This document shows, piece by piece, positions 44,953 to 54,428 of a stretch of DNA of 64,000 nt. Location: assembly GCA_023417655.1 (NCBI GenBank), contig JAEZFD010000043.1:1-64000 (forward strand). Direction: 5' to 3'. Below the pieces are notes generated by a model. It saw only the letters and a program-made list of their open reading frames with translations, did no database searches and was not told the origin of the DNA. Numbering within the stretch: the stretch's first letter is position 1; each line of letters starts with the position of its first letter. The DNA comes from Planctomycetota bacterium. Lineage in GTDB: Bacteria > Planctomycetota > Planctomycetia > Planctomycetales > Planctomycetaceae. A program made the position numbers and the translations under genes.

Positions 44953-45504
44953 CTATGCGAATGGGGTTTCAAAGTCGGCAAACTTCGGCAGCAGCTGGTC
45001 TTTCTCTGACAGGATTGGAGAACGATCAAGCGGCCAGTCAATTGCGAGGGTGGGATCGTTCCAGATCACTCCCCCTTCCGAGTTCCTGTCGTAAAAGTTG
45101 CTGACCTTGTAATGGACTTCGGTGTCCTCTTCGAGGGTGACGAATCCATGCAGAAAACCGGACGGAACGTAGATCTGGTTCCAGGCCTGCTCACTGATTT
45201 CGGCAGCGACCCAGTTTCCATACGTCGGAGAACTGCGGCGGACGTCCACGCAGACATCAAGGATGCGGCCGCGATTGACCCTGACCAGTTTCGCCTGATC
45301 AAACGGAGGCGCCTGCATATGAAGACCGCGGATGATCCCCTTCTCTTTTGACAGTGACTGGTTGTCCTGCACAAAGCGGACATTGATTCCAGCCGACTGC
45401 AGCAGCTTCTCGGAATAGGTCTCGGAGAAGTAACCCCGATCGTCACCAAACTTCTTGAGTGAGAAGACTTTGACGTCCGGGATGTCCAGAGAGACGAAAC
45501 TCAT
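44953..45504 (-). CDS. rmlC: dTDP-4-dehydrorhamnose 3,5-epimerase
   Basis: Third step: double epimerisation of the 4-keto sugar. 183 residues, cupin fold. Motifs: FGDDRGYFSETYSE, FVQDNQSLSKEKGIIRGLHM (catalytic His), RILDVCVDVRRSSPTYG and IYVPSGFLHGFVTLEEDTEV. First gene of the rmlC-rmlB-rmlA run. rmlD is absent from the window. Confidence 0.96.
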   Translation of the reverse strand: MSFVSLDIPDVKVFSLKKFGDDRGYFSETYSEKLLQSAGINVRFVQDNQSLSKEKGIIRGLHMQAPPFDQAKLVRVNRGRILDVCVDVRRSSPTYGNWVAAEISEQAWNQIYVPSGFLHGFVTLEEDTEVHYKVSNFYDRNSEGGVIWNDPTLAIDWPLDRSPILSEKDQLLPKFADFETPFA

Positions 45505-45721
45505 TGTCGACGATGCCGAAAACGGGAAGACAGGAATCAGGAGGCCCAGGCCGTCGGGATGTTAGTGCTGCCTGCGGGAGGCTGTCCATTGGTCTTCTCA
45601 CCGATCAGACAGGTCGCCCAGAACAGGAGGAACAAATGAAAAGAAGACGGCGGCCCTGTGAGGAATCGCCGTCTTCATCAATTTCGCTGTATCACATCGG
45701 AGTTCGTGTGGAGGACACTTT

Positions 45722-46876
45722 TCAGGCGAGTCGGCGGAGGAACGTCAGTCGGCCCTTGTCGACCCACTCGGCGACATAAATGTTCCCGGCCTTATCGAAT
45801 GTGGCATCATGCGGATGCACGAATCGACCGGCTTCCCAGCTATTGGGCTGCGTTCGCATGCGGAAGGGTTTACCGTCCAATACTTTGGTGGTCCAGTCTT
45901 CATTGAATCCCAGATTGGCCGCGATGTTGTTCTTTCGATCAAGAATCACGACACGGGCATGCAGATCAGCGATGAGCAGGTATTCGCCAAGGGAATCGAC
46001 GCTTGCCGGAAAAGCGATGCCGTAAACCGAAGTGCCCGGGACCGTCTCACCTGTCGGTGTTTCCACAGTCAGCTGGCTACCTGCCTGGTCTTTATTGTCC
46101 TGAGTCAGACCTTGAATAATGGCAGTCGGCTTGCCATCGAGAGTGAAGAACTGCAGACGGGCGTTTGCACGATCGGCGACAGCAATCAGCGGTTGATTAG
46201 GATCTCGCAGGTCGAGCCATTGCCCGTGAGGCGTGCGGAGCTGTCCCGCTTTCTCGCCGGGGCCGCCCCAGCTGCGAACATAGTTGCCGTCTTTGTCGTA
46301 CTGGTGCAGATAGTGCGAGCCGTAACCGTCGCCGATGAAAAGCTCTGAATTTGGACCGAAGCAAACGTTCGTCGGGCTGAATTGGTGCGTCTTGTCGTAG
46401 ATCTTGGCCATCTCAGGAGCAGACTGCTTCCAGACGACATTTCCCTGCTTGTCTGTCTTCACGACAACGCGATGCGGTGCGGTGACGGACAGATAGATGT
46501 ATTCCGTCCCGTCTTCGTTACGAATGTCAATGCCGTGGCCGCCCCCGGCGTATTCCTTTCCGAACGAGCGAACGAACTTGCCATTGGGCTCGAAAACAAC
46601 AACGGTGTCACAGGGCTTTGCCGCGTCTCCCTGATGTGTGATGTAGACGAGTCCATCCTGATCGATGGCGGCGCCGTGCGTGTTTTTCCAGTGGATGTGC
46701 TCTGGAACCTCACCCCAGTTGTGATGGCATTCGTATTTCCAGTTCCCTGACCCGATGACCGGGAGTTTGGATCCGGCTTTGTCCTGGGCATTCAGGAATC
46801 GGGGAGCACTGCCTGCTGCAAGAAGAGTCGTTCCGGCGACTTTCAAAAACTCACGACGGCTGGGACTTGGGGACAT
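45722..46876 (-). CDS. Tat-exported NHL-repeat beta-propeller protein
   Basis: A 384-residue protein with a twin-arginine signal (SRREFLKVAGTTLLAAGSA) and a beta-propeller with NHL-type blades (NGKFVRSFGKEYAGGGHGID, DGNYVRSWGGPGEKAGQLRT, PHDATFDKAGNIYVAEWVDKG). Likely periplasmic or membrane-tethered. The ATG at 46876 has ggag 6 bases upstream. Planctomycetes encode many such proteins; ligand unknown. Not evidently co-transcribed with rmlC. Confidence 0.86.
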   Translation of the reverse strand: MSPSPSRREFLKVAGTTLLAAGSAPRFLNAQDKAGSKLPVIGSGNWKYECHHNWGEVPEHIHWKNTHGAAIDQDGLVYITHQGDAAKPCDTVVVFEPNGKFVRSFGKEYAGGGHGIDIRNEDGTEYIYLSVTAPHRVVVKTDKQGNVVWKQSAPEMAKIYDKTHQFSPTNVCFGPNSELFIGDGYGSHYLHQYDKDGNYVRSWGGPGEKAGQLRTPHGQWLDLRDPNQPLIAVADRANARLQFFTLDGKPTAIIQGLTQDNKDQAGSQLTVETPTGETVPGTSVYGIAFPASVDSLGEYLLIADLHARVVILDRKNNIAANLGFNEDWTTKVLDGKPFRMRTQPNSWEAGRFVHPHDATFDKAGNIYVAEWVDKGRLTFLRRLA

Positions 46877-47032
46877 GGTCCGCTCCAGAGGTGACAAATC
46901 AGAGATGTTCGATGAGTTTTACAGCATTCCTCGTCGAGAGATCAATGATGTCACATCGATGTCAGGTCTGTTCTGCGCGCACCACGAGCCCGGTCACCAG
47001 TTTGCGTATGATGCCGTTGCCTTCGGGGGCGA

Positions 47033-47911
47033 TTACCAGACTTTAATCTCGAGCTCGAGATCAATGCCGTGCGTCGCACGGACGCGGGTCTGAATCACTT
47101 CAATAAGATTCAGCACATCGGCCGAGGTCGCTTCAGATGAAGTGACGATGAAATTGGCGTGTCGGTCACTGACTTCCGCTCCGCCGATCTTCGTCCCTTT
47201 CAGTCCTGACTGTTCAATCAGACTGCCGGCACTGAGGCCGCGGGGATTCTTGAAAATGCAGCCGGCTGACTGGAAGGAAAACGGCTGGGTCGCCTTTTTG
47301 GTGATCCACAGCTGTCGGGTGCGACGGGTCAGTTCTTCCGTCTGGCCTTCTTTTAGTTCGAACTCGGCTGAAAGAATGACCAGTTCGTTGATGCTGCAGA
47401 AGCGGTATTCGAAGGTCAGTTCGTCTCCAGATCGGCTAAAGATATCGCCGCCGGCGGTCATGACTTCGACCGATTTGACGAACTGCCCGATCTCTCCGTG
47501 TCGCCCTCCTGCATTGCCACGAATCGCACCGCCGATGGTGCCGGGGATGCCGACTAAGGATTCCAGTCCTGCCAGCCCGGCGGAGACCGACTCGGAAATT
47601 GCATGCGACAGCAGGGCTGCTCCCCCGGCCTTCACGGTCGTCCCAGAGACCGAAACTTGAGTGAACGCATCACCTTGCAGGTGGATCACCAGACCGCTCA
47701 CGCCTTCGTCACGGACGAGAAGATTCGATCCCCCGCCGAGGACGCGAACCGGGATTTCTTCCGCGTCGGCCGCCTTCACCAGTTTCTGCAATTCGTCGAT
47801 CGAGCGAGGCTCTGCAAACATCTGAGCCGGCCCGCCGATCTTGAGCCAGGTCAGCGGGGCGAGAGGTTCATCAAAGCGAATCAGATCGCTCATCTCAGTC
47901 AATCGAGTCAT
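47033..47911 (-). CDS. murB: UDP-N-acetylenolpyruvoylglucosamine reductase
   Basis: Second committed step of peptidoglycan precursor synthesis, FAD- and NADPH-dependent. 292 residues. Motifs: LTWLKIGGPAQMFAEP, VRVLGGGSNLLV (FAD), GLAGLESLVGIPGTIGGAIR, the YRFCSIN substrate loop, and SAGCIFKNPRGLSAGSLIEQ (catalytic region). Its start overlaps the murC end by 17 bases, so the two are coupled. Confidence 0.95.
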   Translation of the reverse strand: MTRLTEMSDLIRFDEPLAPLTWLKIGGPAQMFAEPRSIDELQKLVKAADAEEIPVRVLGGGSNLLVRDEGVSGLVIHLQGDAFTQVSVSGTTVKAGGAALLSHAISESVSAGLAGLESLVGIPGTIGGAIRGNAGGRHGEIGQFVKSVEVMTAGGDIFSRSGDELTFEYRFCSINELVILSAEFELKEGQTEELTRRTRQLWITKKATQPFSFQSAGCIFKNPRGLSAGSLIEQSGLKGTKIGGAEVSDRHANFIVTSSEATSADVLNLIEVIQTRVRATHGIDLELEIKVW

Positions 47912-49286
47912 GATGCACGCGGGTGAGGTTTCCCGCTCCCATAGTCAGGATCACGGCAGAGTCGCCGGCGTCAGTCTGTAATGTTCCCCAGACCTGGTCA
48001 AGAGTCGGAATCCAGCCAGAGGGGACTGTCAGTTTTCTTTGCAGATTTTTCGCGATTTCCAGATGCCCATTTCCCGGGATTTCGCGAGCGGCGAACACCG
48101 GCAGGATATACACCTTGTCCGCCAGATTGAGGGCTTCGGCAAATTCTGTCAGAAAGGCGGCTGTCCGCGAATTCTGATGGGACTGAAACACCACAATCAG
48201 GCGACGTTGGGGGAACTGTTGCCGCAGTGTGGAGAGTGCCGCAATGATTTCTGTGGGGTGATGGGCATAATCATCGAAAATCAGTGAATTATGCCAGTTG
48301 CGTTTGAATTCAAGGCGTCGCTTCAAGCCGGAATAGGCCTCCAGCCCGTCGGCGATTTCTGCAAGCGACATCCCCTGCGTTCCTGCACACGCGGCGGCGG
48401 CAACGGCATTCAATACGTTATGACGGCCGGGTGCAGAAAGGTGAATTTCCCGGGAGAGGTCTTTTCCTGATCGAATCTGGAAACGGGTTCCGGTTTCCGT
48501 TGGAGTCAGTCGGATTCCCTGCCAGTCTGCGGACTCGGAGTCGACGGAAAAGGAAATCTTTCTGGAATCGCTGATCTGACGGACGGCCTGTTGGGTGGCC
48601 TCGCAGTCATGCCGGTAGATGATTGTCCCCGTGGGCGGGACGCGTTTCAAAAAGTCGGTGTAAGCGTCGATCGCCGAATCCAGAGTCGGGTAACAGTCTA
48701 CGTGATCGGACTCGATTCCCAGTACGCAGGCGACTTGCGGACGGAGTTCGAGAAAATGTCGTCGAAATTCACACGCCTCTACAACCAGTAACGGCCCTGC
48801 CCCTGCCTGACCGTTGCGGTGACGATCAGGAGATTCCGCTCCGCAGATCACGCTGGGGGACCGACCGGCGTGCTCAAGGATGGTTCCCAGAATTGCCGTG
48901 GTGGAGCTTTTTCCATGCGTTCCTGAGACGGCGATCGCTGTTGAGTTGGCGGTGAGACGTGCGAGAACTTGAATCGACGAGAGACATGGGATTCCCTGCT
49001 CTTCGGCCTGCCGACGTTCAACGTTCTGCGCAGTAATGGCGGGGCTGAAGATGACCAGCTCGGTGCCCGCCGGAATCGATTGGGCCACGTGTCCGACGGT
49101 GACGCGGGCTCCACGTTTTTCAATGACCGATCGTAACTGGGGTTCCGGATCGGCGTCGCTTCCTGAGATCATCCATCCACGGTCGAGAAGGTATTCTGCC
49201 AGGGCCTTCATTCCGGCTCCGCAAATGCCGACCAGATGAGCCCGTCGAGGGGCGTCAGGCGGACAGGGAGACCAGAGATCGAACAT
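47895..49286 (-). CDS. murC: UDP-N-acetylmuramate--L-alanine ligase
   Basis: Adds L-alanine to UDP-MurNAc using ATP. 463 residues. Motifs: HLVGICGAGMKALAEYLLDR, the P-loop GTHGKSSTT (122-130), RHNVLNAVAAAACA, and FDDYAHHPTEIIAALSTLRQ. The ATG at 49286 is chosen; an in-frame TTG at 49325 is less likely. First gene of a murC-murB pair that stands outside a division cluster: no ftsZ, ftsA, ftsQ, ddl or murG is adjacent. Confidence 0.95.
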   Translation of the reverse strand: MFDLWSPCPPDAPRRAHLVGICGAGMKALAEYLLDRGWMISGSDADPEPQLRSVIEKRGARVTVGHVAQSIPAGTELVIFSPAITAQNVERRQAEEQGIPCLSSIQVLARLTANSTAIAVSGTHGKSSTTAILGTILEHAGRSPSVICGAESPDRHRNGQAGAGPLLVVEACEFRRHFLELRPQVACVLGIESDHVDCYPTLDSAIDAYTDFLKRVPPTGTIIYRHDCEATQQAVRQISDSRKISFSVDSESADWQGIRLTPTETGTRFQIRSGKDLSREIHLSAPGRHNVLNAVAAAACAGTQGMSLAEIADGLEAYSGLKRRLEFKRNWHNSLIFDDYAHHPTEIIAALSTLRQQFPQRRLIVVFQSHQNSRTAAFLTEFAEALNLADKVYILPVFAAREIPGNGHLEIAKNLQRKLTVPSGWIPTLDQVWGTLQTDAGDSAVILTMGAGNLTRVHHDSID

Positions 49287-49592
49287 AGAGATAACAGAAA
49301 AAAGGAGAAGCTGCTGTTGTCGCAACGGTCTCCGATTCTCGACATTCCGTCAATGCTTTCCGGGATTCCGTCGGGAGTCCGGGTGCCCGGTTCAAATGGA
49401 ACTCTGCCCCAATTCTGACGCCGAAGTCCTGTCGAAAAGACGCCGCAGTTCCGTTTCGGTATTCTGCGAGACCGACGGAGCACAGCTGAAGGGAACGCGT
49501 TGGCCGCTGCCGGTAACTGCGTTCGTTCCTGTCCGTCGGGATGTTCTCCGAGTGTGATCTCTCAGTCTGATCCGTCAGAAGGGCTTCGTGTC
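49287..49592. other. Divergent intergenic region murC / AAA ATPase
   Basis: 306 bases. No gene recognised. The ATPase frame is open back to 49500, but without start signals. It should hold both promoters; none identified with confidence. Confidence 0.4.
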
Positions 49593-51566
49593 ATGAATAC
49601 CGTCGGTGTACTGTCTGATTTGCAGGAGCGGATTCAGGCCGGCTATGTCATGCTGCTGCTGCGGACGTTCGAGGAACAACGCTGGGAAGAACTACTCGCC
49701 GAATTGTCACTGGATCTCGAACGGGCGTTCGTGACTTGGTCGTTCACCTCCGGACCGCAACCCTGTCTGGATGAGAACTGTCCTGTTCCTGACCCGTTGA
49801 CGTTCCTCAATCAGATTGAGAAATATCCGGGAGAGCATGTCTTTCTACTGAAAGATATGCACCATCTGTTCGACCAGCCGGAGATTAACCGGAAGCTCCG
49901 TGATCTGGTTCCAATTCTGCGAAGACAGAGAAAAGTTCTGCTTTTTCTGACGCCCGTCGTCTCGGTGCCATTGGAGCTTCAGAAAGAAATCGGCGTCATT
50001 CATCTTCCTTTACCGGGGCCCGATGACTTTCGTGGGTTGCTTCAGGAGATTCTGGCTGAAAGAGAACGGGAGGGGCTCGACCTTCCCGGCTCGCGAGATC
50101 AGGACAAGCTGATTCAGGCCGTGCTTGGACTCACGCTCGATGAAGCCCGACGGGCGTATGGCAAAGTCTTCGCCAGTAACGAGACCTTCAGTGAGGCCTT
50201 CTTCCCTGCTCTGGTTGCGGAAAAGCGGCACCTGATTCAGGGATCCGACTTTCTGGAGTTCTTCGATCTGGAAGAAGGGGTCGACGACATCGGTGGGCTC
50301 GACGGTCTCAAGGAATGGGTGCAACAACGAGCTAACGCGTTCACGTCGGATGCGAAAACGCTAGGAATTTCAAACCCGCGAGGGGTGTTGCTGACAGGGA
50401 TTCAGGGGTGCGGAAAGAGTTTGAGTGCGCGGGTGATCGCTCGAATTTTCGGATTTCCGCTCGTGCGACTGGATATCGGTGCCCTGCTGGAAGGAGCACG
50501 CGGGCGTTCTGAGCAGAATCTGCGTGATGTGCTGCAGGTGATTGAATCGATCTCTCCGGCTGTGCTCTGGCTGGAAGAAATCGACAAGGCGTTCGCCGGG
50601 TTCGATGATGAGGCCGCCAATGATGCGACGATGTCCCGACTGGTCGGACGCTTCCTGACATGGTTACAGGAGCATTCGGCTCCCGTTTTTGTCATCGCAA
50701 CGGCGAACAACATTTCAAAACTGCCTCCGGAGATGCTGCGACGCGGGCGGTTTGATGAGCTGTTCTTCGTCGATCTGCCGAACTTTGAAGAGCGGCAGGA
50801 GATCTACCGTGTGCATCTCGCAAAACGGGGCTGGAACCCCGAGAAGTTCGATTTGGAATCGCTCTCTGACCAGAGCGACGGCTTCAGCGGGGCGGAAATT
50901 GAACAGGTCGTGAACTCGGCTGTGATCGAGGCACATGCCGAAGGCCGGCTCCCGTCACAAGAGGATCTGGAGACCGCGCGAGAGCGAACGGTTCCCCTTT
51001 CGGTGACGATGGAAGATGAGATCTTTCACCTGCGGGAATGGGCTCGATCGCGGTGCCGTCAGGCGACGATCGATTATCGGGTCATGCAGGTGATGGAGGA
51101 TGAGCAACGCAAAGGCGAGACCATCAGCTATGCGAGTGACGTGCCGGTTCGATGGAAGCAACTGGCCGAGCATGGTCAGTTCCAGTCGGCGATTCAGGCA
51201 TTCGTCGAAGCCGTGGACAATGTCACTTGGGGAAGGTTGCTCCGGGAATTCGAGCCTTATCTGCCGACACGTGGCGACTATGGGCTGGTGTTGCGGAGCG
51301 ATCCGAAGGTGGTCCTGTGCGTTCGCATGAGCCGTGAATTAGCTGACTTCGTCGCGGAATATCTGGAAGGACGTCGACTCTATCTGCATCCAGTATCTTT
51401 TGATGAAGTGCCTGAGACCGAACGGCCTGCCCTGCCCGCTCTGGACGAACTTCCAGAGTCAAAGCTCGAACGCCCGGTTTGGTTGCCGACGACGATTCGA
51501 CTGCTCCCCCCGCGGGGCGGCAGCGGTCGCATGACTCGTGTCGCCCGTATTCGGATGGGGAAATAA
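49593..51566 (+). CDS. Ycf46-like AAA ATPase with C-terminal extension
   Basis: A 657-residue cytoplasmic protein. N-terminal region (1-225) of the Ycf46 type (EHVFLLKDMHHLFDQPEINR, RRQRKVLLFLTPVV). AAA core: GIQGCGKS (Walker A, 269-276), VLWLEEID (Walker B, 324-331), ATANN (sensor 1), and the finger RRGRFDE (383-389). A C-terminal part of about 150 residues (from about 500) is not typical and has no family I recognise; it ends in a basic tail (RMTRVARIRMGK). The ATG at 49593 has agaaggg upstream. Related cyanobacterial proteins affect CO2 uptake; the role here is unknown. Confidence 0.85.
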   Translation: MNTVGVLSDLQERIQAGYVMLLLRTFEEQRWEELLAELSLDLERAFVTWSFTSGPQPCLDENCPVPDPLTFLNQIEKYPGEHVFLLKDMHHLFDQPEINRKLRDLVPILRRQRKVLLFLTPVVSVPLELQKEIGVIHLPLPGPDDFRGLLQEILAEREREGLDLPGSRDQDKLIQAVLGLTLDEARRAYGKVFASNETFSEAFFPALVAEKRHLIQGSDFLEFFDLEEGVDDIGGLDGLKEWVQQRANAFTSDAKTLGISNPRGVLLTGIQGCGKSLSARVIARIFGFPLVRLDIGALLEGARGRSEQNLRDVLQVIESISPAVLWLEEIDKAFAGFDDEAANDATMSRLVGRFLTWLQEHSAPVFVIATANNISKLPPEMLRRGRFDELFFVDLPNFEERQEIYRVHLAKRGWNPEKFDLESLSDQSDGFSGAEIEQVVNSAVIEAHAEGRLPSQEDLETARERTVPLSVTMEDEIFHLREWARSRCRQATIDYRVMQVMEDEQRKGETISYASDVPVRWKQLAEHGQFQSAIQAFVEAVDNVTWGRLLREFEPYLPTRGDYGLVLRSDPKVVLCVRMSRELADFVAEYLEGRRLYLHPVSFDEVPETERPALPALDELPESKLERPVWLPTTIRLLPPRGGSGRMTRVARIRMGK

Positions 51567-51821
51567 TTCGAACGGCAGATTCGACGATCAAGGACCACGA
51601 AAAGTTGCGGACCTGTCAACTGCTCTTGACCCATTTTTCCCCGGAGCGGTAATTTCCCGAATCGCTGGAAAAGCGGGATTCTCATTTTAGTGGCGTTCAG
51701 TGAGGAACGTCGCCCGAGACACGTCAAATCTGAATCAGGGCTGAGCGACCAGAACGTTGCGAGGCATTGATATCCCGAGAGACATTTTCCGGTTGTCTGA
51801 ACAAGGACGGACAGACACCTC

Positions 51822-52871
51822 ATGGCAGGCATTCCCTTTCAGGACGACAAGGGTCGTTCCCCATTTCATACTGACTGCAACGCTGAGACTGGCGTCTGCT
51901 GGGGCCTCACGGAAGGCGCTGCAGGCATGGTCAGTCAGGTTCGCGGTCTCGCTCAGGCCGTTGGCCTCCCGTTTGAACTGAAGAACGTCACGCTGCGCAT
52001 GCCGTGGAAGAAGCTCTGGCCCGGCTTTATTCCAGTGAGTCACGCGATCTTCAACGATCCGGCGGTCCTGAAGAGTCAGTCCGCCCCACGAGTCGTCATT
52101 TCTTGTGGACGTCAGGCGCTGATGGCGTCACTCGTGCTGAAGTCCCAGCTGAAAGATCGCATTTTCGCTGTCCATATTCAGGATCCCAAGATCCGGACGA
52201 CACGTCTGGATATGGTCATTGCCCCCCAGCATGACGGCCTCTATGGACCCAACGTCGTCCAGAGTCCGGGAGCTCTGCATCACGTTACGCCCGAGCTCCT
52301 GAAAGCTGCAACTAAATCATCTGCAGCCCGGCAGCTGGATCAACTGCGTCCCCGGTTTGTGACCGTGCTGCTCGGTGGCCCGAACAACTGCTATCGCTTC
52401 ACAGAGGAAAGCCTGGCTCCCCTCGTCGCCGGTTTGAAAGACGCTGTGCGCCGACAGCCGGTTGATCTGGCGATTCTCCCCTCCCGACGGACTCCGCGCG
52501 GCGTGGTGAACATGTTCCAGCGGGAATTCGGCAAAGAACATTATGTCTGGGACGGACAGGCAGAGAACCCGTATCTCGCAGCTCTGGCCCTGTGTTCACA
52601 CATCGTGGTGACGAGTGATTCGGTCTCGATGGTGTCGGAAGCCGCTGCGACGGAGAAGCCGGTTTCGGTCTTCTCTCTGCCGGAACGGCGTCAGTCTCGG
52701 CGGTTCCGCCGGTTTCATGCAGAGTTCGCGGAAATGGGGATCACTCGCCCCTTCCTCGGCCAATTCGACGAGTGGTTATACACATCCCCGAATCCGACTC
52801 AACGGATTGCGGAACTGATCTGCCAACAACTGGAGAAATCCCATGTCAATCCTTCGCGCTCTGCGGCATAA
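51822..52871 (+). CDS. ELM1-like (mitochondrial fission ELM1 family) protein
   Basis: A 349-residue protein of the PF06258 (ELM1/DUF1022) type. Motifs: WGLTEGAAGMVSQVRGLAQA, RVVISCGRQALMASLVLK, FAVHIQDPKI, VTVLLGGPNNCYRFTEES and HIVVTSDSVSMVSEAAATEK. The layout resembles GT-B glycosyltransferases (nucleotide-sugar-like C-terminal half), so a sugar-transfer role in envelope synthesis is possible. Its last 29 bases overlap the start of the next gene in another frame, implying coupled translation. Confidence 0.82.
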   Translation: MAGIPFQDDKGRSPFHTDCNAETGVCWGLTEGAAGMVSQVRGLAQAVGLPFELKNVTLRMPWKKLWPGFIPVSHAIFNDPAVLKSQSAPRVVISCGRQALMASLVLKSQLKDRIFAVHIQDPKIRTTRLDMVIAPQHDGLYGPNVVQSPGALHHVTPELLKAATKSSAARQLDQLRPRFVTVLLGGPNNCYRFTEESLAPLVAGLKDAVRRQPVDLAILPSRRTPRGVVNMFQREFGKEHYVWDGQAENPYLAALALCSHIVVTSDSVSMVSEAAATEKPVSVFSLPERRQSRRFRRFHAEFAEMGITRPFLGQFDEWLYTSPNPTQRIAELICQQLEKSHVNPSRSAA

Positions 52872-53490
52872 CGGCGTTTGTTCCGAAGTTCCGTTCCTGC
52901 ACTGGACACTCGATCGTCCACTGAACGACACTGCTGTCCAGGAAGTCGCCAAGACCTATATTCCGAATGTTCCGCGCGCTTATGACGGCACCCGCGCCGG
53001 AGATCACGGCGGCGGCGAAGTCAAGACACGCTGCTATATCGACCGTGAAAACCGCGATCACTTCCCCGGCCTGTCGAGCCTGATGGAAGAACTGATGAGC
53101 TGGGAAGGGATCGACCTGATCAGCGACATGCTGCGTCGGGATATGTGGAATGCCTACCTGCGCGTCGAGATTATTTCCGATCGCGAAGGCTTCTGGCTGG
53201 CCCCGCACAAGGACATCAAAGAAAAACTGATGTCGATGCTGCTGTATGTGAACCCGTACAACGAATCCGAAAAGCTCGGGACCGACTTCTACGACGCGGA
53301 CATGAACCTCATCAAAACCATGCCGTATCGTGACAACTTCGGATACATGTTCGCTCCGGCCGGCGACACCTGGCACGGTCTTGAAAAGAAGGAAATCGCC
53401 CAGGAACGCCGTTCCTTGCTGGTGAACTACGTCACCTTCCAGACAGACTGGCGTCTGCCTGCCCGTCCGATCCGCAGCCGCGCTGCCTGA
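52843..53490 (+). CDS. 2OG-Fe(II) oxygenase-like protein
   Basis: A 215-residue protein with a double-stranded beta-helix pattern and a plausible iron triad: H122 and D124 (WLAPHKDIKEK) and H178 (DTWHGLEKKE), followed by arginines R189/R190 that could bind 2-oxoglutarate. This fits small hydroxylases of the prolyl-hydroxylase or phytanoyl type; the substrate is unknown. ggag lies 7 bases before the ATG, inside the ELM1-like gene. A nearly equal open frame on the opposite strand is rejected because this one has motifs and a ribosome site. Confidence 0.78.
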   Translation: MSILRALRHNGVCSEVPFLHWTLDRPLNDTAVQEVAKTYIPNVPRAYDGTRAGDHGGGEVKTRCYIDRENRDHFPGLSSLMEELMSWEGIDLISDMLRRDMWNAYLRVEIISDREGFWLAPHKDIKEKLMSMLLYVNPYNESEKLGTDFYDADMNLIKTMPYRDNFGYMFAPAGDTWHGLEKKEIAQERRSLLVNYVTFQTDWRLPARPIRSRAA

Positions 53491-53522
53491 GACCAACGCT
53501 CATTGGCGATCTGAAATCTTCG

Positions 53523-53560
53523 ACAAGACCGACAGGAACTCCTGCCGGTCTTGTGCTTTT
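53523..53560 (+). terminator. Rho-independent terminator
   Basis: Arms acaagaccgacagga and tcctgccggtcttgt (one mismatch), followed by gctttt. It ends the ELM1/oxygenase unit. Confidence 0.88.
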
Positions 53561-53696
53561 CCAGCTCCTGATTTCGCCAGGCCTTCTCGAAGAAAGAGGG
53601 AGGTCCGTTGACCTGCTCCTGCAAATCCGGTCCAATCTGGAGCGGATGTTCACATCTCAGTGAGTCGGGTTTTTCCCATCCGGGGAGCGGGCGAAT

Positions 53697-54428
53697 ATGA
53701 TCGATCTCTTATTACTCGCACTGCTCGGCGGAATCGTCTGGCTGGTCTCCACTGACGGTCCGTGGGGCGCGGCCATCACCTTTGTGTCGGTGCTGATTGG
53801 CGGTCTGGTCGCCATGAACTTCTTTGAGATTCTGGCGGTCACTCTCAGTCGTCTGGTTGCATTGCCTCCGGAGTGGCAGGTGCGCTGGGATATCCTCGCG
53901 TTCTGGGGAATCTTTGCTCTCGCGGTGTTCCTGTTGCGGATGATGGGTGAGCAACTTCTTCCAACCTATGCGGAACTGAGTCCTCCTGTTTATCAGGGTG
54001 CTAAGTGGGGATTCGCTTTTCTGACGGCATATGTCTTCGTTGCAATTACCTGTACCACACTCCATATCGCCCCATTGCCTCGAGAGTTCCTCGGCTTCAC
54101 CGCTGAGAGCCAGAATCTGTTCGGACTGAAACCCGATCGGCACTGGCTAGGCTTCACGCAACAGGCCTCCGAGTATTCACTCAGTCGCGTCGGGCGAGAC
54201 GGTCAGCCGACCATCTTTGACGGAGCCGTCTTTCGTAGTAACCCGGACGAGATCCGCACGACAGCCGTCTGGTCCTCTTTCCCGATCCGATATGCTGCGC
54301 GTCGCCAGCTCTATGCCTCAGGGGGAGTGGTTCAGTCGGCCCCAGTCGCTCCTGTCAGCCCCGGATCTGGCGGATCGGGACCTCCGCGGGTGAACCGTTC
54401 ACCGAATGCCGGAACCGGCGGCTTCTGA
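53697..54428 (+). CDS. CvpA-like membrane protein
   Basis: A 243-residue protein with four N-terminal membrane helices (DLLLLALLGGIVWLVS, AAITFVSVLIGGLVAMNFFE, DILAFWGIFALAVFLL, FAFLTAYVFVAITCTTLHIA) in the arrangement of CvpA/colicin V production proteins. It has a soluble tail that becomes serine/glycine/proline-rich at the end. The canonical G(W/F)RRG-type family motif is not clearly present, so the call is by layout. ggggag lies 9 bases before the ATG. Confidence 0.65.
   Translation: MIDLLLLALLGGIVWLVSTDGPWGAAITFVSVLIGGLVAMNFFEILAVTLSRLVALPPEWQVRWDILAFWGIFALAVFLLRMMGEQLLPTYAELSPPVYQGAKWGFAFLTAYVFVAITCTTLHIAPLPREFLGFTAESQNLFGLKPDRHWLGFTQQASEYSLSRVGRDGQPTIFDGAVFRSNPDEIRTTAVWSSFPIRYAARRQLYASGGVVQSAPVAPVSPGSGGSGPPRVNRSPNAGTGGF

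Noticed and set aside
52846..53496. Open frame of 216 codons on the minus strand, almost the same length as the oxygenase gene
   Set aside because: The plus-strand frame has an iron triad, a ribosome site and operon context; the minus frame has none.
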